From Sorangium cellulosum (GTDB lineage Bacteria > Myxococcota_A > Polyangia > Polyangiales > Polyangiaceae), in contig NZ_CP012673.1 in the NCBI RefSeq assembly GCF_002950945.1, positions 2,480,001-2,544,000 on the forward strand: 64,000 bases of DNA. Reading direction: 5' to 3'. This document shows positions 33,916-42,534 of this stretch, piece by piece (positions within the stretch are counted from its first letter, which is position 1; each line of letters starts with the position of its first letter). The position numbers were made by a program, and so were the translations under genes. Under the pieces are notes generated by a model, which saw only the letters and a list, made by a program, of their open reading frames with translations, was not told where the DNA came from and searched no databases.

Positions 33916-34836
33916 ATGAGCCAGCCCCGCCAGATCGCTCCCGGCGCCACCTACCTCATCACCCGTCGCGTCGTGCGTCGGCATCTTCTCTTCCGCCCGG
34001 ATGCGGCCATCACCGAGCTTCTGATCTACATCCTCGCGGTTTCGAGCCGGCGCTATGGCATTGAGGTCCATGCGCTGTGCGCGATGTCATCGCATCTGCA
34101 CCTCGTCGTCACTGATGCAAAAGGCGTGCTTCCCCGCTTCTTGCAATTCTTCCATCGCATCGTCGCGCTCGGCACAAAGGTGCTCCGGAAGTGGGAAGGG
34201 CCGGTCTGGGACCACGAGGCCACGAGCGTGGTGCGGCTGCTGACGCGCACGGCAGTGGTGGAGAAGATCGCGTACGTGCTCGCGAATCCTGTGGCCGCCG
34301 GTCTCGTCCGCCACGCGTGTGAGTGGCAGGGCGCCAAGGTAGATGCGGCCGAGATCGGTCGCGGTGCGCTGCGCGCGAGGCGGCCCTCGGCGTATCTCAA
34401 CCCAAAAAATCCACAGTGGATCGAGGTGGCAACGCTCCCGCTCTCGCTCCCGCCCACCATCGACGACCACACCGCGGAGAGCTTTCGCAGTGAGGTCGCC
34501 GCTGAGATCGAGCGACAGGAAATGCTGGCCCATGCGGAGGCGCAGCGGCAAGGGCTCCGCTTCTTGGGCCCGGAGCGAGCCGGCAAGGTCTCTCCCTATG
34601 AGCGGGCCACGAGCTTCGAAGCGCTACGCGCTCTCAATCCGACGTTTGCGGTCGGCCATGAGCAGGGTGACGCCTTGCGCATCGCTGCTGCTGCTGTGCG
34701 TGCATTTCGCGCGTCGTATCGTGCGGCGCTAGAAAAGTGGCGCATCGGTGTGCGCGATGTCGTATTCCCGGCGGGGACGTGGTGGATGCGCACGTTTCAC
34801 GGCGCCAGCGTAACGGACGTGGTGCTCACGGTGTAG
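33916..34836 (+). CDS. REP-associated tyrosine transposase (RAYT/IS200-like HUH family)
   Basis: 306 aa from ATG 33916. Early block ATYLITRRVVRRHLLF matches the family's R-R region. The HUH metal motif is AMSSHLHLVVTD (H60-L61-H62), and the candidate catalytic tyrosine lies in EKIAYVLANPVAAGLV (Y120), matching the family's Y-x-x-x-NPV-x-AGL signature. The C-terminal half (170-306) is longer than in a minimal RAYT and not recognised. Codon use and base composition are less GC-rich than neighbours, suggesting acquisition. It sits between tandem arrays of GACCCAGGTTG-type motifs that reverse orientation downstream. The family nicks single-stranded DNA at REP sites; here the flanking arrays are the likely substrate. 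It could instead be a domesticated transposase. Confidence 0.85.
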   Translation: MSQPRQIAPGATYLITRRVVRRHLLFRPDAAITELLIYILAVSSRRYGIEVHALCAMSSHLHLVVTDAKGVLPRFLQFFHRIVALGTKVLRKWEGPVWDHEATSVVRLLTRTAVVEKIAYVLANPVAAGLVRHACEWQGAKVDAAEIGRGALRARRPSAYLNPKNPQWIEVATLPLSLPPTIDDHTAESFRSEVAAEIERQEMLAHAEAQRQGLRFLGPERAGKVSPYERATSFEALRALNPTFAVGHEQGDALRIAAAAVRAFRASYRAALEKWRIGVRDVVFPAGTWWMRTFHGASVTDVVLTV

Positions 34837-35112
34837 TCATTGGGCGACCCGGGAGACCCGACCCTGGTTGACGCGTGACGGCGGCGCGACCCGCGAGGCG
34901 ACCCAGGTTCGCGCGACCCTGGCTGGCGGGCGCGATGACTTGACCCGCGTCCCGACCTGGAATGGCGCGACAGCGCGACCGATACAGGTTGGTGCGCGAC
35001 CGTCCGGCACCAGTCGCCAAATCGACGGAGCAACCCGATCAGATGGTCGATCCGGTCGGGGTGCGGGTCCCGATGGGTCCCGATGGGGCAACCCGGTCGC
35101 GTGGCGGTCATC
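34837..35112 (+). repeat. Array 2: degenerate forward GACCCAGGTTG copies downstream of RAYT
   Basis: Forward-oriented degenerate copies include GACCCTGGTTG at about 34860, GACCCAGGTTC at about 34900, GACCCTGGCTG at about 34915, GACCTGG at about 34954 and GATACAGGTTG at about 34981. Spacers are rich in GCGCGACC. No gene is supported here; this is the first half of the 598-bp gap before the STAS gene. Confidence 0.6.
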
Positions 35113-35420
35113 CGGGTAGGTCGCGAACTCCGCGAGCTCAACCTGCGCGAGCTCAACCTGCGGCGCGAGCTCAACCTGGGCGCGAGCTCAACCTGGGTCG
35201 GGTCTGTGTGTCTGTCCGGTAGGTCGCGACCTCAACCTGCGCGCGACCTCCGCGGCGACCTTCGGCGACCTTAACCTGGGTCGGGTCTGTCCGAGTTCAA
35301 CCTGGGTCGGGTCTCTGGTCTGTCCGAGCTCAACCTGGGTCGGGTCTCTGGTCTGTCCGAGCTCAACCTGGGTCGGGTCTCTGGTCTCTGGGTCTGGTCT
35401 CTGGCCTGGTCTCTGGGTCT
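35113..35420 (-). repeat. Array 3: inverted CAACCTGGGTCGGGTC copies plus GGTCTCTG microsatellite
   Basis: Nine copies of the motif in reverse orientation (T/CAACCTG at about 35139, 35154, 35172, 35189, 35233, 35272, 35298, 35331, 35364). The last four are in 33-34-bp units of CTCAACCTGGGTCGGGTC, the exact complement of the array 1 core. The tail 35375-35430 is a simple GGTCTCTG-type repeat, abutting the stop of the STAS gene at 35435. Confidence 0.75.
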
Positions 35421-35434
35421 CTCTCTTGGTCTCT

Positions 35435-37573
35435 TCATCCGACGGGCGCGGGCCGCGCGCGAGGCCGCCGCCGGCGCAGCGCGGCCAGCGCGTTGCCGAG
35501 CGTCGCGTAGAGCGTCATCCCCTCCAGGTCGACGCCGAGCTCGGTGAAGCCCTGCGCGACCTGCGGCCGCATCCCCACGACGATGACCTCGGCGCCGAGC
35601 AGGAGGGCGGCGCGGGCCGTCTTCTGGAGCGACTGCGCCACGTGCACGTCGGCGGAGGGCACGCCGGTGATGTCCATCAGCAGCACCTCGGCGCCCTGGC
35701 GGTCGATCTCGGCGAGCACCACCTCCAGCACCTGGCTCGCGCGCTCCGGGTCGATGGCGCCGATGAGCGGCACCAGCAGCTGTCCCTGCTCCAGCCGGAT
35801 GACCGGGCACCCCAGCCGGCGCACGGCGTCGGCGAGGGCGCGCTCGCGCTCGTAGGCGGCGCGCGTCCGCTGCTCCTCTTCGACCAGCGACCCGATCAGC
35901 GACTCGCGCTCGAACGACGCGTTGAGCATCGCCACCCACATGTCCATGTCCCGGTGATCCAGGCCGAGCGGGCTGCTCACCGGCGCACAGACCGCGAGCA
36001 GCCCGCGCTCCCGGTCCTGGCTGCGGAGCGGGATCAGCCGGAGGACGTGGTCGCCGCCGGCGCGCACGGCGGCCGGGAGCCAGCCTGCGGGCGGGAACTC
36101 CGAGGCCGGGACGCACGTGCCGGGTGCCGGCGACGCCGCCGCCTCGCCGGGGCAGGCGCTCTCGACCACCCGCAGCGCCGCGCCCGGGCCCGGAGGCTCG
36201 TCCCACATTGCGAGGCAGCCCCAGCTCATCTGCACCGCGGACAGCCAGCTCAGCTTGCTCGTGCTGCCGCGCCCAGTCTCCCCGCTCTCCAGCAGCGTCT
36301 CCCGGACAACGAGGTTGATGTCGAGCAGGCCGTTCAGGTAGTCGGCGCGCGCCGTCTCGGCCGCCACCCGGCCCGCCATGACGTCGCGCCGGGCCCCGCG
36401 GACGTACGCCGCGATGCGCTCCTCGGCCCCCCCGTCGCGCCGCCCGTCGCTCCGGAGGAGCGCCTGCCCGGCCTGCTCCAGCCGGTCCAGCATCATCAGC
36501 AGCACGTCGACGTCGGGCGCCAGCTCCACGGCGTGCTGCCACGCGCCCTGGAGCGCCGCGCCGCCGGGGCCGGGGCGGCCCTGGGCAGCCGCCTCGAGCC
36601 CCGTTATGACGTCGGCGATCCCGGGCCAGGTCTGCGCCGGCGGCGCGCTCCGGTCGATCGCCGCCGAGAAGCCAACCAGGTCGACCAGCTCCCGCGCGAG
36701 CGTGTCCGCCCATGCCCCCGCGCCCTGCGGCGGCGTGGCCGGAGCGCTCCCCGGCGGGGCCGGCGCGCAGCCGCAGGAGCGCCGCAGCACGACGGTCGTC
36801 GGCACGACGTGCCCCGCGCTGGCCGCCTCCCGCCCCGCGAGCTGGTCGAGGAGCAGCTGCGCGGCCGTCCTGCCGATCGCGCCGACCTGCTGGCGGACCG
36901 TCGTCAGCGGCGGCGTGGCGTACCTCGCCGCCTCGACGTCGTCGAACCCGGCCACGGCCATGTCCTCGGGGATGCGGCGGCCCCCCTCGCGAAGGAAGTC
37001 CATGGCGCCGAGCGCCCCCTGGTCGGTGGCCACGAACATCGCGGTGCACGGCACGCCGGACTCGAGGATGCGCCGCGCGGCGACCCGCCCGGCGGCCCTC
37101 TCGTTGTCCGGGACCTCGACCACCAGGTCGGGATCGAGCGGGATGCCTCGCTCCGCGAGCGCGTCGCGGTACGCCTGGAAGCGGTGCCGGATGTCCTCAT
37201 GGGCCATGTTGCCCACGAAGGCGATCCGCGTGTGGCCGTGCTCGATCAGGTGGCGGACGACCGCCACGGCGCCACCGTGGTTGTCCGGGAGGACATACGG
37301 GAACGGCGCGCCCTCGTCATGCACGCTGAGGGTCACGACGGGGCGGCCGCCGCCGACGAAGCGATCGATACCCGTCGTGTCGACCACGCAGATCCATCCG
37401 TCGACTTGGCCTTCCGCGAGCTTCATCGTGTGGACGCCTCGCGGCGACCCTTTGAAGGCGATCACCCGGTATCCAGCCTGCCGGGCGACCGCGTGGATGC
37501 CGCCGAGCACCTCGCAGAAATAGCTCCCCCAGATGTCGGGGCATATGATGCCGATGGCTCGGTCGAGCGACAT
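35435..37573 (-). CDS. LacI-type sugar-sensor domain fused to RsbR-like STAS domain
   Basis: 712 aa from ATG 37573 (MSLDRAIGIICPDIW), chosen because GAGGA lies 10 nt upstream; ATG 37609 is a possible alternative. Residues 1-275: periplasmic-binding fold of LacI effector type (HGHTRIAFVGNMAHEDIRHR, AVAGFDDVEAARYATPPL, TTVRQQ) with no DNA-binding helix-turn-helix, ending RRSCGCAP. A helical middle region and a GAF-like segment span about 300-590 (RLIPLRSQDRERGLLAVCAP), then a coiled linker and a C-terminal STAS domain (about 600-700) closely following RsbR: VLLMDITGVPSADVHVAQSL then LLGAEVIVVGMRPQVAQG. T in DITGVP matches the phosphorylated Thr of RsbR. Cytoplasmic. It is probably a sugar-modulated stressosome-type protein; RsbS and RsbT partners are not in the window. 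Confidence 0.85.
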   Translation of the reverse strand: MSLDRAIGIICPDIWGSYFCEVLGGIHAVARQAGYRVIAFKGSPRGVHTMKLAEGQVDGWICVVDTTGIDRFVGGGRPVVTLSVHDEGAPFPYVLPDNHGGAVAVVRHLIEHGHTRIAFVGNMAHEDIRHRFQAYRDALAERGIPLDPDLVVEVPDNERAAGRVAARRILESGVPCTAMFVATDQGALGAMDFLREGGRRIPEDMAVAGFDDVEAARYATPPLTTVRQQVGAIGRTAAQLLLDQLAGREAASAGHVVPTTVVLRRSCGCAPAPPGSAPATPPQGAGAWADTLARELVDLVGFSAAIDRSAPPAQTWPGIADVITGLEAAAQGRPGPGGAALQGAWQHAVELAPDVDVLLMMLDRLEQAGQALLRSDGRRDGGAEERIAAYVRGARRDVMAGRVAAETARADYLNGLLDINLVVRETLLESGETGRGSTSKLSWLSAVQMSWGCLAMWDEPPGPGAALRVVESACPGEAAASPAPGTCVPASEFPPAGWLPAAVRAGGDHVLRLIPLRSQDRERGLLAVCAPVSSPLGLDHRDMDMWVAMLNASFERESLIGSLVEEEQRTRAAYERERALADAVRRLGCPVIRLEQGQLLVPLIGAIDPERASQVLEVVLAEIDRQGAEVLLMDITGVPSADVHVAQSLQKTARAALLLGAEVIVVGMRPQVAQGFTELGVDLEGMTLYATLGNALAALRRRRPRARPAPVG

Positions 37574-37914
37574 GGTGGCAGGGTCCTCGGTCGTCCTCAG
37601 CTCCGGCATGGATCCGCGCCGTCTTCCCGGGAGGCGCGCGGTGCCCTGGGCGCATGCGCTCCTGCGCCGCCACGCTGGCCGCGCGCGCGCGCCTCCGTCT
37701 CGCTCGATCGGGTGTGCGGCACGATAGCGAGAGTATCTGGTAGGCGGCGTTGTTTGTCAGCAGCGTTTCTCCCGGCGTCCTGCCGAGGACAGGAACGGGA
37801 ACGGGAAGTGGAGAGGGGGTATAAAAATCTTCCCGCCCCCGAGGGGTTTGTGAACTACCTCTCCTCCAGGCCAGGAGCGGATTCAGGGTCGCGGCGGGGA
37901 GGCGGCGCGTTCGT
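37574..37914. other. Intergenic region upstream of the LacI-STAS gene
   Basis: 341 bp. It holds the promoter of the minus-strand sensor gene (37573) and the 3' end zone of the hypothetical gene that reads toward it. A block GGGGGTATAAAAATCTTCC (about 37816-37834) is unusually AT-rich for this DNA. No coding frame or strong hairpin was seen. Confidence 0.3.
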
Positions 37915-38514
37915 TCACGCGGTGCGCGGGGGCTGCTGCTCGGGATCGCTCGTGAAGGGGAACGCCTGCTGTTCGAGCGGCACCCGCCCCTTGCGCTTCG
38001 GCCGGCGCAGCGGCCCTCCGTCCTCTCCCTGCGCCGGCGCGGACGTCGCTGGCGTCGGCGTGGACGTCGGCTCCCCCTCGGCCTGTGCGGCGCAGCGCGG
38101 GCAGACGGCCGCCGGCGGCGGTTCGGGCGGCGCCGCCTCGGGCGGCGGCTCCTCGGGCTCCTCCTCCGCTGCGGTCTCGATGTCGGCGCGGCCGCGCGCG
38201 TGCTCGGCGAGCGCCAGCGTGCGGAGGGCGCGCGCGGCCGCCCGGTGCTCGGCGGCGGCCCGGCGCAGGCGCGCGACCAGCTCGTGCGTGGACCGCGACG
38301 GCGCGTGGAAGCGGGCGCGCTCGCGGTGCGCGCAGCCGTCGTACGCTCCGCCGTGGCTGCCGCAGTCCACGCAGATCCGCTCGGCCGAGAGCGGCGCTCC
38401 GGCGAAGGAGACCGGCTCGTCCGCCGCGATGTCGTCGGGCGGGCTCACATCGACGGCGTCCTCGGAGGGCGGCGGCTCTTCCACGACGACGGCGGCGACC
38501 TTGCGGGGGCGCAT
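37915..38514 (-). CDS. Hypothetical protein with two CxxC pairs
   Basis: 199 aa, starting MRPRKVAAVVVEEPPPSED. One CxxC pair with a Cys/His follow-up (ICVDCGSHGGAYDGCAHRE, about residue 48) and a second (VCPRCAAQ, about residue 137) could bind zinc or form ribbons. A helical Ala/Arg/Glu middle (ELVARLRRAAAEHRAAAR) separates them; flanks are Pro/Glu rich. No membrane segment. It is transcribed on the same strand as the sensor-STAS gene downstream. Unknown function; the coding call rests on composition and a clean frame. Confidence 0.6.
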   Translation of the reverse strand: MRPRKVAAVVVEEPPPSEDAVDVSPPDDIAADEPVSFAGAPLSAERICVDCGSHGGAYDGCAHRERARFHAPSRSTHELVARLRRAAAEHRAAARALRTLALAEHARGRADIETAAEEEPEEPPPEAAPPEPPPAAVCPRCAAQAEGEPTSTPTPATSAPAQGEDGGPLRRPKRKGRVPLEQQAFPFTSDPEQQPPRTA

Positions 38515-38931
38515 ACCTACGGGGCTAGCAGAGGATTGAACGGATGTACAGGTCCAGTCGCCACCCGGGTTCCGCCCGCAGCGCGGGCGACGACCCCTGC
38601 GGCGCGGGCGGCGCGGTCACCGAGCGCACGCGCGGCGCGGTCTCACGGCGTCGCTCCTCGGCTGGCTCTCCGTCACCGCGGCGCCGGCGCGACCGACGAC
38701 CTCGCTGATCGCTGCGCGCGCGCCGCCGGGCTCGTATACCTCACGTGCGTCGACGTGAGGCCCGGCGTCGGGCTTTGCAGCAACGGACCGACATGCGAAG
38801 CTCGCCCCCGGTGGATCGCGAAGGAGGCTACATGACCCGGCAGCTTAGGGCAGCCCACGGCCGGCGCGCGCGCGGCGCTCAGGCCGTCTCCGCGACCCTG
38901 CGACAAGCCGCCGAGAGGGAGGAGAGCAGAC
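38515..38931. promoter_or_regulatory. 417-bp divergent spacer with 8-bp inverted repeat
   Basis: CCTCACGT-GCGTCG-ACGTGAGG (38739-38760) is a perfect 8-bp inverted repeat about 170 bp before the CBM21 gene; it could be an operator. The ribosome binding site GAGAGGGAGGAGAG (about 38914-38927) serves the CBM21 gene. No gene is supported in the rest. Confidence 0.45.
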
Positions 38932-39633
38932 ATGAGTGTTCGGCTGATCTATGCAAAGGCGAAGCGGCTCAGCGACCGCTATCGGGTCTATGGCCGCATC
39001 GAGGTCGCCAGCCTGGGCTATCACAAGGAGGTCGCTTGCCGTCATGACGCCTTCGGGCGATGGGCCGACACGCTGGCGGGCTACGTGATGTCGCTGCCGG
39101 CGGGCAAGGAAGAGTGGTCGTTCCAGGTCGAGAAGGGGCTCAGCGGCTCGTCCGAGCGGACGCGCTTCGCGATACGGTACGCGAGCCAGGACCAGACCAC
39201 GTACTGGGACAACAACCACGGCGCGGACTACGCCGTGGGCACGCACGGCAGGGGCACGGGATGGGACTTCCCGACGCTCGCCATCGGCTCCGAGGTGCTG
39301 TGCTACAAAGCGTCCCTGGACTCGGGCCAGCTCTCCGGCAAGGTGGCGGTCAAGAACCTCGCCTACGACAAATCAGTCCACGTCCGCTACTCCATCGACG
39401 ACTGGGCGACGTACCATGAGGTCCCGGCGAGGTACGTCGCGTCCGATTGGAACAACCAGGAGGACTTCCCGACGGTCTACGAGGGCGAGCTGTGGGAGTT
39501 CTCCGTCGGGATCAGCCGCCCCGTGGGGGCCGTGAAGTTCGCGATCCGCTACGCCGTGGCCGGCGCGGAGTACTGGGACAACAACATCAGCCGCAACTAC
39601 ACCGTCACCCCCCAGGCGGGGCTGGTCCGGTAG
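38932..39633 (+). CDS. Tandem CBM21 (starch/glycogen-binding) protein
   Basis: 233 aa from ATG 38932 with strong GGAGGAG upstream. Two copies of a CBM21-type beta module. Repeat 1 (about 1-105) ends FAIRYASQDQTTYWDNNHGADY. Repeat 2 (about 125-225) has VAVKNLAYDKSVHVRYSIDDW and ends FAIRYAVAGAEYWDNNISRN. The V-x-N-x-x-x-x-K-x-V-x-V-R and YWDNN-x-x-x-Y motifs are the hallmark of the family, best known from protein phosphatase 1 regulatory subunits and glucoamylases. No signal peptide, TM or catalytic domain, so a cytoplasmic glycogen-associated role is plausible. It precedes the sugar transporter operon but is separated by 290 bp. Confidence 0.82.
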   Translation: MSVRLIYAKAKRLSDRYRVYGRIEVASLGYHKEVACRHDAFGRWADTLAGYVMSLPAGKEEWSFQVEKGLSGSSERTRFAIRYASQDQTTYWDNNHGADYAVGTHGRGTGWDFPTLAIGSEVLCYKASLDSGQLSGKVAVKNLAYDKSVHVRYSIDDWATYHEVPARYVASDWNNQEDFPTVYEGELWEFSVGISRPVGAVKFAIRYAVAGAEYWDNNISRNYTVTPQAGLVR

Positions 39634-39840
39634 ACCTCCCGTTCAGCACATGTCGTGGCGTGGGGGTGGGTCTCGCGCCTCCTCCCGCGTCCTGTCGTGG
39701 CTGGCCGCCTGCGCGCCGGCGTGAAGGATTGCGTCTCGGTCGCTCAGACGAGGCGCGACATCGTCGAGGCGAGTCGCTAGCATCGCCTCGGGGCATCGTC
39801 GGTGTCGCGGATCTGCGACGTCGCATCGGCGCACGTTTTT

Positions 39841-39912
39841 GTAAACGAACGCGAACGAACGCGAACGAACGCGAACGAACGCGAACGAACGCGAACGAGC
39901 GCGAACGAACGA
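39841..39912 (+). repeat. 10-bp tandem repeat GCGAACGAAC directly upstream of the sugar-binding lipoprotein
   Basis: Seven consecutive decamers (one with AGC for AAC, first one GTAAACGAAC), ending at the ribosome binding site GAGGAGA (39911-39917) of the lipoprotein gene. A 10-bp period would place each unit on the same helix face. It lies in the leader or promoter; number changes could alter expression. Confidence 0.8.
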
Positions 39913-39923
39913 GGAGAACCGCC

Positions 39924-40940
39924 GTGAAACAAGAGAAGAGTCTCTGGAAGCTTGCCTGTGCAGCGGCCGTCACGCTCTCGATGGCATGGACCGCAGGCTG
40001 CGATCAGGGAGGCGGTGGCGAGGTCAGCGGCGACAAGAGCAAACCCGAGACCACGGCCAAGGTCACGAAGATCGCCTTCGTGACGAACGGCAGCAGCGAC
40101 TTCTGGAAGATCGCGATCGCCGGCGTCCACAAGTACGAGCAAGAGGCGAAGATCCAAGTTGACATCAAGATCCCGCCCAACGGCACGCTCGAGGAGCAGA
40201 GCCAGATCCTCGAGAGCCTCGCCAGCCAGGGCTACGACGCCGTCGGCGTGTCCGTCCTCGCGCCGAACGATCAGGTGCCCGTGCTCAACAGGGTCGCCGA
40301 GAAGGTCAAGCTGATCACGTTCGACTCGGATGCCCCGAAGTCGAACCGGCTGCTCTACATCGGCACCAACAACTACGAGGCCGGCAAGGTCCTCGGCAAC
40401 GAGATCGTGAAGATCCTGCCGAACGGCGGGAAGATGGCCGCCTTCGTCGGCATGTTCGCGGTCGACAACGCGACGCAGCGCCTCAAGGGCATCGAGGACG
40501 TGGTCACCAAGCACAACATCCAGATCGTCGACAAGCGCGAGGACAACGCCGACCGCGCCAAGGCGCGCGCCAACGTCGAGGACATCATCAACGCCCACCC
40601 GGATCTCAACGTGGCGACGGGCCTCTGGTCGTACAACGGGCCGGCCATCGTCGCCGCCGTCGAGGCGCTCGGCAAGAAGGGCAAGGTCGTCCCGGCCGTG
40701 TTCGACGAGGAGGACGCGACGCTGAGCGGCATCGAGAACGGCACGGTCGCGTGCACCGTCGTGCAGAAGCCGTTCCAGTTCGGCTACCTGGCGAGCAAGT
40801 GGATGCACGATCTCGCGACGAAGGGCGACGCGGCCATGGCCGCGATCCCGCCGAACAAGATGGTCGACACCGGCGTCGACGTGATCAACAAGGACAACGT
40901 CGCGGCGTTCAAGGCCAAGCTCGCCGAGCTGAAGAAGTAG
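39924..40940 (+). CDS. Sugar ABC transporter substrate-binding lipoprotein (CUT2/RbsB family)
   Basis: 338 aa; GTG start at 39924 behind GAGGAGA. Lipoprotein signal (MKQEKSLWKLACAAAV...MAWTAGC, Cys26). Mature part is a two-lobe sugar-binding protein of the ribose/xylose class: KIAFVTNGSSDFWKIAIAGV, LESLASQGYDAVGVSV, LLYIGTNNYEAGKVLG (about 143-158), GTVACTVVQKPFQFGYLA. It captures a mono- or oligosaccharide outside the inner membrane and delivers it to the permease. Followed after 58 bp by the ATPase gene, with a strong hairpin in the gap. Sugar identity is not readable from sequence. Confidence 0.92.
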   Translation: MKQEKSLWKLACAAAVTLSMAWTAGCDQGGGGEVSGDKSKPETTAKVTKIAFVTNGSSDFWKIAIAGVHKYEQEAKIQVDIKIPPNGTLEEQSQILESLASQGYDAVGVSVLAPNDQVPVLNRVAEKVKLITFDSDAPKSNRLLYIGTNNYEAGKVLGNEIVKILPNGGKMAAFVGMFAVDNATQRLKGIEDVVTKHNIQIVDKREDNADRAKARANVEDIINAHPDLNVATGLWSYNGPAIVAAVEALGKKGKVVPAVFDEEDATLSGIENGTVACTVVQKPFQFGYLASKWMHDLATKGDAAMAAIPPNKMVDTGVDVINKDNVAAFKAKLAELKK

Positions 40941-40950
40941 CCCTGCTCCA

Positions 40951-40986
40951 CCGGCCCGGTCGAGGATCGCTCCTCCATCGGGCCGG
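40951..40986 (+). promoter_or_regulatory. Intercistronic hairpin between binding protein and ATPase genes
   Basis: CCGGCCCG (40951-40958) and CGGGCCGG (40979-40986) pair perfectly, and an inner GAGGA-TCGC-TCCTC pairs inside. No U-run follows, so it is better explained as RNA stabilisation or partial attenuation that keeps binding-protein mRNA in excess, as in other sugar ABC operons, than as full termination. Confidence 0.55.
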
Positions 40987-40998
40987 CGGTCCTGGCCG

Positions 40999-42534
40999 AT
41001 GACACCCACCTCCGATCGTCCTCCTCTGCTCGAGATGCGCGGGATCGTCAAACGGTTCCCGGGCGTCACCGCGCTCTCCGGCGTGTCGCTCTCGCTCCAC
41101 GCCGGCGAGGTGCTCGCGCTCGTCGGAGAGAACGGCGCGGGCAAGAGCACGCTCATGAAGATCCTCGGCGGGGCCGCCGCGCCCGACGAGGGGCAGATCG
41201 TCATCGACGGCCAGCCCGCGGCGCTGCGCGGCGTGCGCGACGCGAGGCGCCGCGGCGTCGCGCTGCTCCACCAGGAGCTGATGCTCGCGCCGAACCTCGA
41301 CATCGCCGCGAACGTCTTCCTCGGCAACGAGGGGTCGGAGGGCCGCTTCCTGGCCCCGCTGAGGCGCAGGGAGATGAACGCGAGGGCGGCGGAGCTCATG
41401 AAGCGCGTCGGCCTCGCGCTGCCGCCGACCACGCCCGTCTCCGCGCTCACCGCGGGGCAGATGCAGATGGTGGAGCTCGCCAAGGCGCTCTCGGTTGACG
41501 CGCGGATCCTCGTCATGGACGAGCCGACGTCGTCGCTCACCGCCGCCGAGTCGATGGAGCTCTTCGCGATCGTCCGCAAGCTCCGCGCGCAGGGGATCGG
41601 CGTCATCTACATCTCTCACCGCATGGACGACGTGATGTCCCTCGCCGACCGGATCGCCGTGCTGCGCGACGGCCGGTACGTCGGCGAGATCCCGCGCGCC
41701 GAGGCCACGCACGACAAGATCGTCGCCATGATGGTCGGGCGGGAGCTCAGCGGCCATTACTTCCCGCCGAGGCCCGAGCGCCCGCCGCCCGAGCCGATGC
41801 TCGTCGTGCGCGATCTCGTCGTGCCTGGCGCGCCCGCGGGCGTGAGCTTCACGGCGCTCCGCGGCGAGATCCTCGGGTTCGCGGGGCTGGTCGGCGCGGG
41901 GCGCACCGAGCTGATGCAGACGATCTTCGGGGCGACCCGGGCGCTCGGCGGCGCGATGACGCTCGCGGGGGAGCCCTACCTGCCGCGGACGACGCGCGAC
42001 GCCATCGCGCGCGGCGTGTGCCTCGCGCCGGAGGATCGCAAGCGGCACGGGCTCGTGCTCCCGATGACCGTCGTCGAGAACACGTCGCTGCCGGACCTCC
42101 CGCGCTACAGCCGCTTCGGGTGGCTCGATCGCGACGCCGAGCGCCGTGCCGCGCGCGCCGAGGTCGACCGGCTCCGCATCAAGACACCCTCGCTCGACCA
42201 GCGGGCGGTGAACCTGTCCGGCGGCAATCAGCAGAAGATCGTCCTCGGCAAATGGCTGTCGATGAGCCCCCGCGTCCTCATCCTGGACGAGCCGACCCGG
42301 GGCATCGACGTCGGCGCCAAGGCCGAGATCTACCGGCACATGGCCGCGCTGGCCGGCGAGGGGCTCACCCTGCTCATGGTCAGCTCCGACATGGAGGAGG
42401 TCCTCGGGATGAGCGATCGGGTGGTCGTCATGCACGAGCGGCGGATCAAGGGCGTGCTCTCGCGCGAAGGGCTGACCCAGGAGCGCCTCGCCGCGGTGAT
42501 GACCGGCAGAGGAGAAGATGAGGTGACGGCATGA
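40999..42534 (+). CDS. Sugar ABC transporter double ATPase (RbsA/XylG-like)
   Basis: 511 aa, normal for CUT2 ATPases with two fused NBDs. NBD1 has Walker A GENGAGKST, signature LTAGQMQMVELAKALS and Walker B ILVMDEPTSSL. NBD2 has the expected degenerate Walker A (GAGRTE), signature LSGGNQQKIVLGKWL and Walker B VLILDEPTRGIDVGA. It powers sugar import. The stop overlaps the permease start by ATGA, so the two are translationally coupled. Confidence 0.94.
   Translation: MTPTSDRPPLLEMRGIVKRFPGVTALSGVSLSLHAGEVLALVGENGAGKSTLMKILGGAAAPDEGQIVIDGQPAALRGVRDARRRGVALLHQELMLAPNLDIAANVFLGNEGSEGRFLAPLRRREMNARAAELMKRVGLALPPTTPVSALTAGQMQMVELAKALSVDARILVMDEPTSSLTAAESMELFAIVRKLRAQGIGVIYISHRMDDVMSLADRIAVLRDGRYVGEIPRAEATHDKIVAMMVGRELSGHYFPPRPERPPPEPMLVVRDLVVPGAPAGVSFTALRGEILGFAGLVGAGRTELMQTIFGATRALGGAMTLAGEPYLPRTTRDAIARGVCLAPEDRKRHGLVLPMTVVENTSLPDLPRYSRFGWLDRDAERRAARAEVDRLRIKTPSLDQRAVNLSGGNQQKIVLGKWLSMSPRVLILDEPTRGIDVGAKAEIYRHMAALAGEGLTLLMVSSDMEEVLGMSDRVVVMHERRIKGVLSREGLTQERLAAVMTGRGEDEVTA

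Noticed and set aside
35113..35434. C-terminal extension of the STAS protein through array 3
   Set aside because: The STAS frame stops at 35435; the repeat-encoded RPETRPRLSSD-type peptide is in another frame and is low complexity.
39841..39912. CRISPR or coding origin for the GCGAACGAAC repeats
   Set aside because: Units are 10 bp without spacers; reading them as protein gives low-complexity Arg/Glu/Asn/Thr and bypasses the signal peptide and ribosome binding site at 39924.
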